A stretch of 64,000 nucleotides of DNA, from contig NC_087092.1 of the NCBI RefSeq assembly GCF_963855985.1, positions 2,294,001 through 2,358,000 of the forward strand. The letters run 5' to 3'. A program made the translations under genes and the position numbers. Below are positions 23,262 through 36,470 of the stretch, piece by piece; positions within the stretch are counted from its first letter, which is position 1, and every line of letters starts with the position of its first letter. The notes beneath the pieces are model-generated. The model was not told the origin of the DNA and made no database searches. It saw only the letters and a list, made by a program, of their open reading frames with translations. This DNA is from Ostrinia nubilalis. Lineage: Eukaryota > Arthropoda > Insecta > Lepidoptera > Crambidae.

Positions 23262-23350
23262 TTCCTTACTTACTGGGAAGCCTCCGCACAAATATTGTAT
23301 AAAACTTTTTGTCAATAAACAATTTTTAATTTTAATTTTAATTTTTAATT
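23262..23350 (+). mobile_element. LINE 3' end with AATTTT-repeat tail
   Basis: CTGGGAAGCCTCCGCACAAA, then GTCAATAAACAATTTTTAAT and a run of TTTTAA hexamers, is the form of a Jockey-like LINE 3' terminus. No coding part is present. Confidence 0.5.
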
Positions 23351-26159
23351 CTAGAGCCTACCAATGGTAGTCCTTTAATAGTTTAATAGTCAGATCCTTG
23401 AGGGATAAACGCATCACTGCTCTCCCTTTGATATTATAATCTAGAAGTTATCTAATCTATCGAGCATCAGGTGAATAGCCTTTGCAATGTGCATTTATGC
23501 ATAACATTAAGATTACGTGATTGGAAATTAAATTAGAAAATAAAGGTAATAATAATTTACATATTTTTGCATCTTAAATGCACAATGAGTCGGCCACAAC
23601 GTCTTAAAGAGAGCTGATAATGTCTTGGTGAAAAAAAAACAGCCTTATGGAGAGCCTTGGGGATTCTTGGCCTGTCGCCTGATTGTAGTGATTTAAAAAC
23701 CATAATATCCCGAAATATCCTTAGAATTAGGAGGTGTAATGAAAGATAGTAGGGGCAGGGGTTATGTAGCTAGAGAAAAGACGTCACTAGAAACAATTTT
23801 TTGTTGCAAAATCGCTTGTGTTTTAATCTACACAAGGTACCACAGTGTTTACCTTGATGATCCGTCATATTTACCTGCCTTATTAAATCACCACAGAGTA
23901 ATTTAATAGCCTGTTTAATTACCCCACTAAGAACCATTAGACCGTATTTTTATTGACAGCAAACTGGCATAAACAAATAAATCAACGTGTTAGGAAATGT
24001 GCGATCTTGTCTTTCAAATTATTTTGCGATTTTCAACTTTATGCTCATAGATATAAATAGCATTGTTTATTTGCACTCATCAGTATGAACAGAGGATGCA
24101 TTTACGTCAAAGTATGGTCCGACCGATAAGGCAAAAATGTCCGTATCAGATAGCGAGTTGTAAACCACTAGCGATTGTAGACTTTAATCCGTTGGTTTAA
24201 AAGCAAAAATGTTTTTTATAACTACAGGTCGATCACTCGGTTCCTTACTTCTTTATAAGAGGCGTCAAGGGCTGATTCACACATTCTATTGAAAGGGAAA
24301 TGAACGCGATAATTAATCAATTATTGAAAAAATGCACCTGTTTATTATCAAAGGGCTTGCTTGATGATAGGGAAGGAATGCGAGAGTGTAATAAAAAAGA
24401 CCTGGACAATAGTAGTATTATAAACACTCATTTTGAGTTACAACAGTATTCTTCCAAAGCAGCGATGGAATTACGCAGTAGAGACTTTTACGATTTTATT
24501 TTCTGCATTACATCAAAAGAAGGAAGTGTTACGCAAAAAAGAAAATACTTGATCATGATTGTTACAAGCAATTATTTATTACCTAATTTAATTCACCGAA
24601 CATTGATATTTATCGCGCGTTAGTTAAATTTTACATATACATAAATCGTTGCAAACTTTCTAGCGAGTGCGAATGTCGCACAATCACCGTCGTCACCAAA
24701 GTATTTTTATTTCAATGTCAATAGCCACTTTCAAATTTTTAAGAAGCTAGGTAAAAAGATACGCAAATAAAAAATTAGGTAATAGTACAGTACTCGTCAC
24801 GTTTTCTACTTCAATGGTTTTTCCAACGTTTTTCATGCGCTTTTAAGTGTTTCCGTGCAAAGTAAATTTATGTACATACATTTGAGCGCCGAACGTGTTC
24901 ATGAAACGAAAATGTATTCCGAAGCCGTTTGTGAATGGTCATTTATACTGTTATAATACAAAATGCGGGCCCATTACACCTGTCGTTAGGTAGTTTGTTT
25001 TAAAATATGTCCTCATTTGTGTGTGGACTTCTAAAATAATGATACTTGCGTCGAATTCACAGTTTTGAACAGCAACGTGATACAACAACTCTGTTTGGTT
25101 ATACAGTTGTTTACAATATTTTGTTTGTTATTGCCACCTGCGATTTCAAGGATTTTTAAAGTTTACTGCCTTTTAATAGGGCTGTGAAAACGTATTGGAA
25201 TTTGCCTTCGAATATTTTGCATGTTACATAGTTTGCGGAATCCAGTTTTGTTACTTTACTGATCGACAGCAGCTGTGGAAGATAATTGTGGTGGTAACTA
25301 TATTTAGTAGAGCGACACAGTGTCCTTACAGAGAGGCAGAGTTACACAAACTGTTTAAATAGTTAACAACCCTAGCAGCTTCTAGTTCGGTTCCTGACGA
25401 GTGTCAAATATTGACACTGTCCAGTGCCTCTTGACTTTTAAAGCAAATTTTGTGTTTGTTTTTACGAAGGTCACCACAACACAAAGTTACAACAAGTACG
25501 AGATGTAATCATTCATTAGTATCCTTCTTTTTAAGCTTTCAATAGGAATCATAATTCCAACACTATGACTTTTAAATGGTTAGCTAAGATTGCCTTTTTT
25601 CATCTTTTCACTTTCAGTAATAAACAGTTCGGAAAAACCTTTTACATTATTTCAAAAATGTATTAATTGTTAAATTAACAGTAGAAACAATATCAATTAT
25701 ACTTTCTTTAACCGTAAAAGGAAAAAATTCTCATGCCGATGCATGTACTAAAACGGATCTTTTGTTTAACAAAAAGTAGTCCAGACACGCTAGGGTTGGT
25801 CACCCCGAGGAGGGTAAACGGTGCAGCGCGGCGGAGCGTGCTGCCGACTGGACTGTGACAGTTGTTGGGTGCTTTACCCGACCGCTTCGCGTTTACTGTT
25901 GGGGGAGTTTTACTTGCGTGGCTTGGCTATTGCTATTCCAATTTATTATTGTAATAAATAAAATCTTTGATGATAAAAAACCGGAACATTATTTATCAGG
26001 ATTCCGACTTCATTTGATTCCGACTACTTTATTTCATTCTAAACATGTAAGCTTTATGGGCATCCTTGTAAGTGTTTTGATAGATCAATAAATTTTAAAT
26101 AATAAAAAAAATACGTAAAATAAAAAAAATGAAAAAGTATGGAATAATAAAATGAATTT

Positions 26160-26231
26160 TTCCGATACCGGGAATCGAACCCGAGCCTCCTGGGTGAGAG
26201 CCAGGTATCCTAGCCACTAGACCATATCGGA
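26160..26231 (-). tRNA. tRNA-Glu (CTC)
   Basis: The reverse complement is a 72-nt cloverleaf. The acceptor TCCGATA pairs with TATCGGA (discriminator A), the D arm is GTCT..AGTGGCTAGGA, the anticodon stem CCTGG/CCAGG encloses loop CTCTCAC (anticodon CTC), and the T arm is CGGGTTCGATTCCCG. There is no intron. A stretch of T follows the 3' end on the minus strand. Confidence 0.96.
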
Positions 26232-26865
26232 TGTTGCATGGTGAGGCGAAATTATGCTTTTTGTAGCAGATAAAGTTTTGTGTATTTTCTTGACTGAAAG
26301 ATGATAATATTTTACAAGCGTATTTTTTTGCCACGCTCCCTTTTCAATTTCAAAAGTAAGTGGTTTTTCGGATGAAACAATATTGTGTAAGAAGGAAAAA
26401 AATACTGAAATGTAATAAAATTACCCTCGCTTTCGATACATTCAAGTTTTTTACTTACTTAGTTCTGTATTTTGATTACTTGTCCATCTGCTTAGACATT
26501 TACCTTGAATTTTCAAGCAATATTGCCTCGATTACGAATTCTTGGAAGGTCAAGCTTTTTCAAAACAAAACTTAAAAATTATAATTATTGACTGTTTCTC
26601 ACACATACAAACTTCGTATAAAGATTATAAGTAAAGTAAAACAAGTTACATATTATTTATGTATCAAAACAAGTCGTATACTTATTTTTATGTTACCGTT
26701 ATTTAAAATATTACACGAGTCTATCCTGAAAGTAAAAATGTAACGGGAAATTGAGGTCAGTGGGCAACAGAACTGCCGGTTAAATTTAACCGGAGTGACA
26801 CAGCGCATTAAAATTAACCGATGGGAGGAACTAGATCGCGGGGACACGCATTTTGTGAAATAAAT

Positions 26866-27003
26866 AATCAGCACTTGCCAAATTTTTCTCGAAGCGCTGG
26901 TAGGGCAAAAAAAGAATGAGACATGTATAGGCTCCTTAAGAGCATTTGTCAATTTTTAAGTACTAATTTAATTAGTCCAAACAAATAAAGATAATTTTGA
27001 TTT
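26866..27003 (+). mobile_element. Jockey-like LINE 3' UTR (solo end)
   Basis: CAGCACTTGCCAAATTTTTC then TCGAAGCGCTGGTAGGGC, GACATGTATAGGCTCC and AATAAAGATAATTTTGATTT match the 3' UTR at 10490-10670. It is an extremely 5'-truncated insertion. Confidence 0.75.
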
Positions 27004-28046
27004 TTGTTGATTTTTTTTAAGTGTGAGTGATTCGCGAGTTTTAATTAAAAAAATAATTAGAGTCTGCCAAATCTAAAGATAGAAATTGAAACCACTTATT
27101 TTAAAGGAACTTTTTGAAGCTTTAATTTATCCCAGAAAATCTATGTTGTTATCTGTGGTGAATAAATAAGTCAGTTTATGGTAACTTTTAATTTATTAAC
27201 ATTTTGAACAAAAGTTTTTTGTACAACTTATTTGTTTACACTTTATAGAAATTAATTTAATTTGTTAGAAATTAAGGACAAAATCTATATCTAAAGCACA
27301 AAATAGGAAAATCTAAAGTGATCTTATGTAGGTAATTAACTTGTAAAATATTGATGAAGCACACACATAAAGCAATAAATGAGCCTATACCATATTTCAG
27401 CATCACATTGACCTTTTACGAATTCAATTTAATATCGATATTTCAAATCACCATGTAACTGTGTTTAAATTAATCTAATGATCTTTGGCGTAAAAAATAT
27501 TGACACAAGAATAAAAAATTACGACTAATGATGTCTACAAAATTGTATTTTAATTTAAACGAATACGTCCTAAAATTGATTGTACCTACAAGTTTTGCAA
27601 ACTTGTAGCTGTTTAATCATACGCAGGAAGCAGGAACCAGTGTCACTTCTCACTGTTTATTCAATTTTAAACTTTATGCTGAAGGAATTAAGAGTGCGAG
27701 GTCAATATAAAATTGGCGTAAAATTAAGAATTAAGATTAAATTAATTGATAATGATTCAAAATCTCGTCTTAAAACAGTGGTAGGGGCCAAATAATCTTG
27801 TTTTGCCAATTGACCTACTTTAGTATCATTCTTTTAACTCTTATTTACAATATTGCCGTCAGGAGGTTGTCATAAATAACGGAAATAAATACTTTTAGTA
27901 TTTTAAACAACATAAAAAGTCCAATTAATCTTACGAAATTAAATTAAAAGGTTATTAATGTTGTGAATAAAATTTTGTGTTATTTTATTCGCTTATTATT
28001 TATGCATGCTTTTCTGTTTGTGTACTAAAAACGCGTAAAAAAGGAA

Positions 28047-28117
28047 TGCATCGGCCGGGAATCGAACCCGGGCCGCCCGCGTGGCAGGCGAGCATTCTAC
28101 CACTGAACCACCGATGC
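28047..28117 (-). tRNA. tRNA-Gly (GCC)
   Basis: Identical in the 71-nt gene body to the copies at 1506 (plus) and 12760 (minus). After the 5' end the plus strand reads TTGTT in both minus copies. Confidence 0.97.
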
Positions 28118-28702
28118 TTGTTAGAAAGGAGCGAAATTACGTAGAACGTGCAAAATACATCTTTATCAAGCTAGTATTGGTACATGGGCTTGGGCAGTGC
28201 TATGGGCCAAGATGTGAATGAAATCAATATAATTTTTAATTGAACATAATTTAGTACTTGCACAAGAGCGAGGATCAATAAATCATTATTTAATACGAGA
28301 TTAAAGGATTTCATAACTAAAACATTTGTTTTGCACTCAAAAATAATTATGTTATTATAGGTGTTTTTTTTATCTTTCATCGCTATCAAAACTATTCAAC
28401 TGTTATTACCTACAATCAATCAATTTCAAATTTTCAACGATTCAAAAACTCAGCAAGACACAATATTCGAGCTAATCTTGGCCGTGTTGTGTAAATCGTA
28501 ATAAAATTTTATTCACAATGATAACGAGAGTCAACGACCGGCTAACAGCTGTAGGTCACGTAGCATAACGTTACGTATTCGTGTAAATATAGACCGCTTG
28601 TGGTTAAAATCGGAGCACGTCATAGTCATAGATAAACGAGTTAATAGTCTCACTGGACACGATTTTTTAACATTTTAATAATAGAACTGATTTTAAATTA
28701 CT

Positions 28703-28762
28703 TTCATCATCACATCATCATTTCAGCCATAGGACGTCTACTGCTGAACATATGCCTCCCTA
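28703..28762 (-). mobile_element. RTE-like LINE 3' end
   Basis: CATCATCATTTCAGCCATAG, GACGTCTACTGCTGAACATA and TGCCTCCCT are the reverse complement of the terminal codons, stop and ATGATG tail. Confidence 0.8.
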
Positions 28763-28814
28763 ATTAAATTACTTTAATTTATATTAATTCACGTTATTTT
28801 GAATTTAAATTATA

Positions 28815-29077
28815 CAGGGTGTTAGGTAAGTGGGTATATGAGCCGACACTAGCCCATGTTAACATGGCCATATAAATGGTATGGTGAAGTCAGAAAATTG
28901 ATATCTTCATTTTAATTATTTTAATTTTCATACAAATCGGATTTTATAAAATTTATTTTGTATGAAAATTAAAAAATGAAAATGATGATATCAAATTTCT
29001 GACTTCACCATACCATTTATATGACCATGTTAACATGGGCTAGTGTCGGCTCATATACCCATTTACCTAACACCCTG
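28815..29077. mobile_element. Foldback MITE, TA target duplication
   Basis: Inverted arms of about 120 bp with few mismatches run from CAGGGTGTTAGGTAA to TTACCTAACACCCTG, and include GAGCCGACACTAGCCCATGT and ATGGTATGGTGAAGTCAGAA. TA flanks both ends (28813-28814 and 29078-29079), as in Tc1/mariner-type elements. The arms fold almost end to end with a spacer of about 25 bp. Confidence 0.9.
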
Positions 29078-29261
29078 TATACAACTTTATAAAATTAACA
29101 TTCGATAGGTATTGGCAGACATTTTGAGAAAGAAATTGGCAGAAAACTACCAAGAGAAGAGAAGGTTTGGTTGCCATTTTAGTAAAAAAAAAATTTTAGT
29201 TCTCCGATAAAAAGTCCATGTTTTAAATAATGATGCATAAATTAAACAAATTATAACAATA

Positions 29262-29442
29262 CTAGCTTTCCGCCCGCGGCTTCGCCCGCGTGGAATTTTG
29301 TCTGTCACAGAAAAACTTTATCGCGCGCGTCCCTGTTTCAAAAACCGGGATAAAAAATATCCTATGTTCTTTCCCGGGACTCAAACTATCTCTATGCCAA
29401 ATTTCATCAAAATCGGTTGCGAGGTTTAAGCGGGAAAGCGTA

Positions 29443-29495
<53 letters not shown>

Positions 29496-29522
29496 GTTAC
29501 TTTCGCATTTATAATATTAGTT
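29262..29522 (+). repeat. Lepidopteran interspersed repeat with expanded GACA run
   Basis: Opens with CTAGCTTTCCGCCCGCGGCT, contains AAAAACCGGGATAAAA and CATCAAAATCGGTT, and ends ACTTTCGCATTTATAATATT. The (CAGA)n near its end is expanded to about 13 units, whereas the copy at 51440 has two. Confidence 0.8.
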
Positions 29523-31681
29523 GGGATTTTAATTCTAAATGTCGTCTTCTACATTCATGAACTGCGGTAGCTTAATTAATATTTTGTTAACCAGTTTTTT
29601 ACGAAATAAAAACTAGTAAATCGTTATTTGAGATTCACGTAACCACCCAGAGCGCCGACGCAAAAATGTCGCAGTACTTTTTATCATGCTAAAAAAGCTG
29701 ATTCGTTAAACTTAAGACTTGGCACACTTAAGACAACTAAGGCCGATTTACTTGCATTCACTTAAGCACGAAATAGCAGTTTTTTTTTATTCACAACAAG
29801 GCAGGTATTTTGACCGCAATCGCACCTGATGTTATGTGAGATCTGAGTCTAGGATTTACAGGTAGTACCTACCACCTGTAAGTGCCTGTAATTGTAAGTG
29901 AAATAAATGTTTTGAATGGATTTTTCAAGGATTTATTTACGTCTCGCTTTCTTTTGTAGGTATAAACCGGAAGCGTCATTAATGTTATAGGATGGACCTT
30001 ATCTAACAAGCTGTTAGTAGGTGGGCGCGTCTAATCTTTTATTTAAATAAGAAATGTTGCCCATTTCTGCAATTAAATTGCATATCAACTGCAATAGGAG
30101 AATCACGATCGCAATTGGCCGGTAACGAGTTCGTGAGTCAGGAGTCGAACCCACGGCTGATCACGGAGTTTTTAGAAATTGGGATAGTTAGGAATAATAC
30201 TCCGTGATTCAGTTTGGAGTTGATTAGCTCGTGGAACCCTAAGTCACACGTAAGTGGTCGTATGAGACCGCGGTAAAAACTGTTTTTTATTGTCTCGATT
30301 AGCGTACTTACTTGAAGGGCTACAAATACATATTTTGTAAAATTTCTAGTTAAACGGACTACCGCACCGCACGTCTAGGTAGATACTGTGGTAGGTGTGT
30401 TTTTGTAACAAAAAGCATTTGCTAGACACTGCACTTGGTCTTGCGATGCACGGGAAAAAACGGCTTTAACATCTCATTTTTATTTTATAGTTCGTCAAAA
30501 ACAAAGATTTGTTTTTTAGTTGTTTATGTCATGTGTAACTTAAATCATGTGCATTGTGCATGATTCCTAGTGATATACATGTGCCTCTGTTGTTTGCCAC
30601 TGCGTATTTACATAATATTTACACGAACGTGATAATTTTAACCTATACAAAACCTTAATTACGTGTGCTTTGACAACATCAAACAGAGCACATGAGAATG
30701 TTGTAAATGACATAATTAAGAAAGAGTCTTATGTGGTCCCAGAGTATTAGTAGTGGAATTTTTACAACTCAGGAGTTTAATGGAATTTTTGACCGACCTT
30801 AAATAGAATAAGAATTCATGAAATTTTATTATTACTCGTTACAATTTACAAAGTAAGAAGCAGTTGCTAAAATGTTAATTTTAACGAAACTTCTCTCTAT
30901 TAGCCAATTAAAAGAAGTGGACAAGTAAATAGCCCTCTCAAAGTGGAGGAATTTATGGCCACGTCCGTAGTGAGAGCTCCCGAAGTAGTTTTATTTAAGT
31001 AACGACAGAGACCCAGGAAATGCAGGGGTGGCACTTAGGTACAGGTGAAGGTGAAAGCCAAGTTTTTAATAAAAGTGGCAATTAATTTTGTATACGAAGC
31101 AGAGGATAAGTTTTGATGAATTGGAAACTGTCCTTTAATAATCATGTATTTACCTATTATGCTATATTCAATCAGTCACTGGATTGATCATTTTAACCAG
31201 TTGTTATTTATTATAATCCAATACCAAGCGGAGATTTAGTTTCACTTAATACTGGGGCTTTTTACGTAGTTTTAATTGTTGTTATTAGTTGGATTAACTT
31301 GGCCTTCACTTATGAGTTTTAATTTGGCGCCCAAGCTGTTAGATCCTTGTGGGAATAGTCCCGTTTTAGTCTGTTGTGCTAGCGACTATACCATATTATT
31401 GTTTTAACTTTTACCCCACCAAAAACAATGTCACACCCCAGAAAAAGAGCTCATTGTCACTCATTAATGCTGCTTACTTGTCAGTTATGCTAACCAGTTA
31501 AACAATCATATTAATTTGCATACAGCCTGTCAGAGGTGACAGGTGACACAATGACGGCATACACTCCACACTAATTACTTAAACATTAGTCAACATGTTA
31601 CGACATCAGGAGATGAATCTTAAACTATCAAGTCAGCACCATACTTAAATAATAATATCTACTTACTTTCATAAAAGATAG
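29523..31681. other. Intronic/intergenic, no gene seen
   Basis: AT-rich. 29788-29850 starts with a poly-T and CACAACAAGG-like SINE end, too diverged to assign. Nothing else is supported. Confidence 0.4.
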
Positions 31682-31829
31682 TCGCCCATATTCACAAACA
31701 TTACGATGAGGTCTCACAGTGCGCGTGGACGCACACGGTGACACGCGAACCAATCACAGAGCTCTATTCAACGCTGTGCGTTCGATTTTCTGCTTCACTT
31801 AAGCAAGCATCGTTTGTGAATACGGGTGT
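31682..31829 (+). mobile_element. MITE family A, copy 3
   Basis: Ends TCGCCCATATTCACAAAC and GTTTGTGAATACGGGTGT. The interior has CTCACAGTGCGCGTGGACGC, CGAACCAATCACAGAGC and CACTTAAGCAAGCATCG. Confidence 0.85.
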
Positions 31830-33204
31830 AAGACTCACGAACAAAATTTTGATAAAATTAGAATTTGATCAACTTGGCCCTTTTTTAAAACAATTTGCTG
31901 TCTTCCCTACTGGGACTTCAGACATAAAATAACAAATCCAATTTATTGTAATTTATTACATCTGCAATAATATTTCAGAGTAAATAAATAAAGTTTATCA
32001 TTCTGACAAGAACAAGTTTAGTTTAACAGAAAACCATAGGAAGAAGTTGTAAGCTTGCATTAGTTAATCAATGAAGATCTAAACTCAGTCCAGCAGTTCA
32101 GAACTGACAATTTAAACTCCTGAACGGTAGCCCTGGCTAATCCCCCTTGACATTTCAGCGAAGGCTTCCGAGCGACCTAGTTTCAGAAGTCGGAAAATTC
32201 CGTTGCATTTCTGGTACAATCTATGGCAGAATCTGGCATTTTTGGCAGTGTATCAAATCTGGATGTATCAAATAAATTATGGTAAAACATATGGTAATTA
32301 AAGGCCGTAGGTGTAAAAGATAAGATGACATGACAATAGTTTGTCTCAGAGTGCTGATATAGAGTCTAAAAAATTTTAATGGGTCATGTAAATATTCTTA
32401 AAGAGCTATGTTTATTTATTTATTTAGTTTATTCAGAAACTCAACAGCTATATTACATTTTTTTAGAATATTTTTCTTACAATGGTGGCACTTAAGCTAA
32501 AAAAGAGTTCCATGACATGCAATAATGTTCGTACATTATAATATCTATTGTTATTTATTCATTTATACATTTCTTTCTTTTTATATATGTTACGGTTAAT
32601 TTCAAATTGAAAATTATTAACAATAACCGGTTATTATGAATAATTACCGACAGTTGCGGTAAAAGTGATAAATTAATCACATTTAATAGTGATTATTTAA
32701 TAATTCAACCTTAGTACTAACAAATTTCATAAAAGAGAACAACATCTTGTGTATGTGCTCGTGTACGGCCAAACTTTTGAACGTTTTAATATCATATATT
32801 AATATAATTTGGCATAATGAGTTTGGAATGTTTCTTGCATAATATTACTTTTCCATGATGCCTATAACACAATGTTTTGATTGTAATAATGATAATGTAA
32901 TTATGATTATCGTAAATATTGGGATAGAAAAAAAAACAATAATCTTCAGTAGAGGAAACATCAACGAGTCTGTATAAATTCATGAGACATGTGTTCAAAA
33001 TATTTTATTTATTTTTGGGCTCCACTATTTACGAACCTACTAAATAAGGCCATGACAGTTTTAAATAAATTATTTTTAACATGTAGACGTGGGTCCTACC
33101 TACTTACAGAGTGATATTTTAAAGTTTTGAGTAGGTAAGTTTAATTTTTATAGATTCTTTAAACAGTTTCATCTCTATTTTAGTAAATCTTTGACATCTT
33201 TGAT

Positions 33205-33292
33205 TTATTGTTTCGAAGCAGTGGTAGGGTTAATACTGGAACGTGTAAAAGAGCTTTTTAAAAGCCCATTTGCAAAAAATAAATGAGTTTTA
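33205..33292 (+). mobile_element. Diverged Jockey-like LINE 3' end
   Basis: TTTCGAAGCAGTGGTAGGGT, GGAACGTGTAAAAGAGC and AATAAATGAG follow the order seen at 10500-10650. Similarity is weak. A short GA run follows at 33295. Confidence 0.45.
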
Positions 33293-34117
33293 TGAGAGAG
33301 AGAGAGTTTTTACATACCTACCTATTTTATTCACATGTTTATACCCAAGCTATTTCAGCGGACTGTACGTGCCATCTCGAATACATATTTGATGGGGATA
33401 ACATCGAATCTGACAGAAAAAGATGGGAGGGCCCGCACATTTTTTACTTTGAAGATAAATAGTTTTAGTGAAGTGACCCAGTTTATTTTCATGCTGGGAA
33501 AGTTCCGGTCGGTTAGGGAAATTGTGTTTATCTTTTGAATATACGACTATACAGTTACAGACCCAAAAGAATTTAGATATTTCAGCTCTATTTTTCGGTA
33601 TTACTTTAGAAAACTTATTGATAGTCAATTAATTGAAATCATATTGCATTAATTAATTACACTTAAAACTTACGCCGAGAAATCATTGAAACAGTTTTAA
33701 TTAATAGTAATTAATATAATTAGTGCGTTTGACAGCGCCAGTAAATTAATTTAATTATAGCCCTGATGATAAAGATATAAAATTGAAATTCATCAGGAAA
33801 ATTAGAAATATTTTGGTGTTGTATAATATACTTGCTGGCATATAATGTACTTACTTATATGAGTGTGATTAGCCTTGTCAGCATAATCATGTCAAGGTTG
33901 ATAACGTATTGCAAGCCTAATCAATTTTATACAAGTTTAGGAATAGAGGGTTTTCTGTGGTTAATATTATGTATTTTACATACAAGAGTATGTGAAGCCG
34001 TTCGTACCTATGTTGTCTGGTAGGTTCACAAAGTAAGACATAGTGCAAAGCTTTTCTTAGTTTGAAACTAAATGGCGCTGTGTAAACATTTCCCAGGGTA
34101 AATTGATTACGATAGGC

Positions 34118-34251
34118 TTCGTTCGTTCGTTCGTTTCAGCCGAAAGACGTCCACTGCTGGACAAAGGCCTCCCTCAAGGAGTTCCACAAAGACCGGTCCT
34201 GCGTCCAGGCGCCTCCCGCGACCTTTACCAGATCGTCGGTCCACGAATTCC
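34118..34251 (-). mobile_element. RTE-like LINE, 5'-truncated copy with 9-bp target duplication
   Basis: On the minus strand an open frame reads WTDDLVKVAGGAWTQDRSLW then NSLREAFVQQWTSFG and a stop, followed by a CGAA-repeat tail. ACGATAGGC at 34109-34117 and 34252-34260 brackets the insertion. Confidence 0.85.
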
Positions 34252-35538
34252 ACGATAGGCATTTTATAATAACTAGTATTAATAAGGTCAATATTTTTGG
34301 GGTATTAGAGAGGTCGATATTTTTATTAAATTAATACAATGTTGTTGTCTTGATGTCAGATTTTATGACTGCTTAAGTTGTCTTACGGTCCAACGATTAA
34401 CAGTATCATCGAAAACCTTTCTCAGTAAGTGAATTGTATTCTTATAAGAAATAAAGTGTCTTTAACCACAAAACCTTACTAAGTAAAACTTATATTAAAT
34501 AAAATAAATCTCATCAACGATTCCTTAAAGACATAAACCTATAGCTTTATTGTCAGATATCCCTCATAAACGTATCCAAACAACAGTAACAAACCAGAAC
34601 AGTCCCCGCTAACAATCGAGGCTGATGAAAGGTCCACCTCCCAGGGGTCCAGGGTACGTGATGTGAAAGCCAGAGCCTCGTCGATACAGTTATGCCACAG
34701 TATAGGGGAATGGTAAAGCAAGAAATGTTTCGAAGGTTTGAACTGAGACGAGTTTTTTTATTAGATAGTCATTCATTATAGTTTGTTAGAAAAAATATGA
34801 CAGTGGTTAACTCCAATAGGCACTAAAGCTGCAAAAGTCTCGTTTTATCGATTTGGTATGGCAAAGGGAATGTGTGACGTCACTTATTTGCTAATTAATT
34901 TCAAATATGAAATACTTTTCGTATACAAACAATGCCTCGATCGAGTAATCGAGAGATCTCAAGATTTTTCCCTTTATCCTTTTTATTTTTATCTAATGCA
35001 ATATTAATCTTTAAAGCTAGGTAAATGTTGTCTATTTTGATTATTACAATGATTGCTGTACTATGTCTGCTCATCCTACTTCATTAGCTTTCCCAGACTT
35101 GGATTTTATTGCATGGAATAATCATGCACACGAGTGAACAATAAGGAAAATGTTGGCTTCCTTTTCAATGTTATTTAAATAGATCTTCTTTGTTTAGACC
35201 AAAAATAAATTACCAATAAATAATTACTAAGCGGGGCATAATTCAGACTTCATATAATCGCGTGACTAATAAATACTTAATGTAATCATTATTCATGTTC
35301 TAAAAACCAGATAGTGATTGACGTTATAATATGTACATGTTTTATGTTATATTTTATTTATTATATTCTTATTTTCCTACTTCATACGGTCATAATACCT
35401 TACCATTTTATTGGGTAACACCGCACTGCTTTGTGCAAAGAATTTGACGTATTATTTAAGTTACCTGAGGTCGATGTTCTCGATCCGGAGGATCCCAGTT
35501 CCATTACCAGGAGAAATAGACAGCTTGAAGAATCACTA

Positions 35539-35739
35539 ACACCCGTATTCACAAACGATGCTTGCTTAAGTGACGCAACAACGCTATGCGAAGTCGAACG
35601 CCCAGCGTTGAATAGAGCTCTCTGATTAGTTCGTGTGTGTCTCTCCACCACTCAAGTATCGTCTATGAATAGGTTTTTTGGACCCTGTGCGTCCACGCGC
35701 ACTATGAGACCTCATAATATTGTTTGTGAATACGGGTAT
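35539..35739 (-). mobile_element. MITE family A, copy 4 (reverse, with internal insertion)
   Basis: Ends ACACCCGTATTCACAAAC and GTTTGTGAATACGGGTAT; the interior is the reverse complement of the other copies. About 40 extra bases (CACTCAAGTATCGTC, ATGAATAGGTTTTTTG) near 35645-35690 are absent from the others. Confidence 0.8.
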
Positions 35740-36470
35740 TTGTCTAACTTCCGTTTGATTAACACCTTGTAACAACCCATACGATGGAAATACGTTTTTG
35801 CTGGCCTTTTATCATTGTCAACAACACAAAATGAGCCTAAAATCTAATTCACGAGTGCTTGCAAATTGTCTGTCACTTTACTACCCGCATGGCCAATAAA
35901 TAACTCAATTTAAAGTAGATAGAAGTCACTAGCGAGGACTTCCTGACCTTGAAGGCGACAAAACATTGGCAGAGATGTTTCATACTTAAGCGTATTCAAT
36001 TTTGCACTTATAGTTACAACACTGCCTCTAGCTACTGTATAGCTGAAATAAATACTACAACGCTGCCGTTGGCCATTGTAGAGTTGAAATAAATACTCTA
36101 TAGCAAGAGTTGTAAAACTGTTATATAAATGTAAATGGGTTAAAAGTCACAAGTGATGTCATAGGAGATAGAAATTCTGAAAAACAGCTACCTATTACGT
36201 GAGAAATCTGTACTCGTGTATGTACTGAAAATAACTATCTTACGAATAATTCATCTAATGCCTACTAGTAATAGATATCCATGGTCATTGCTTAAAGCGC
36301 CATCTATCTTCGTACTCAACGGATTAGCTAGACAATGCTATGTGGCGCCCTATTAAGCGCGCTACCATCTTCGGTCTAGATTGAGGGCTTCCCAGTGGTG
36401 ATTAAAAAAACAACGGATAAAAACATACATACTTAATATTTATTTTTACTATATCTCGTATGGCATAGAG

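Noticed and set aside
24300..24623. 107-codon frame starting with ATG
   Set aside because: No recognisable motif, AT-driven composition, no splice or poly(A) context; chance is adequate.
29440..29500. CRISPR-like array
   Set aside because: The GACA run is a simple microsatellite without spacers, in a eukaryotic genome.
35400..35651. 83-codon minus-strand frame and 64-codon plus-strand frame
   Set aside because: Both run through MITE family A copy 4.
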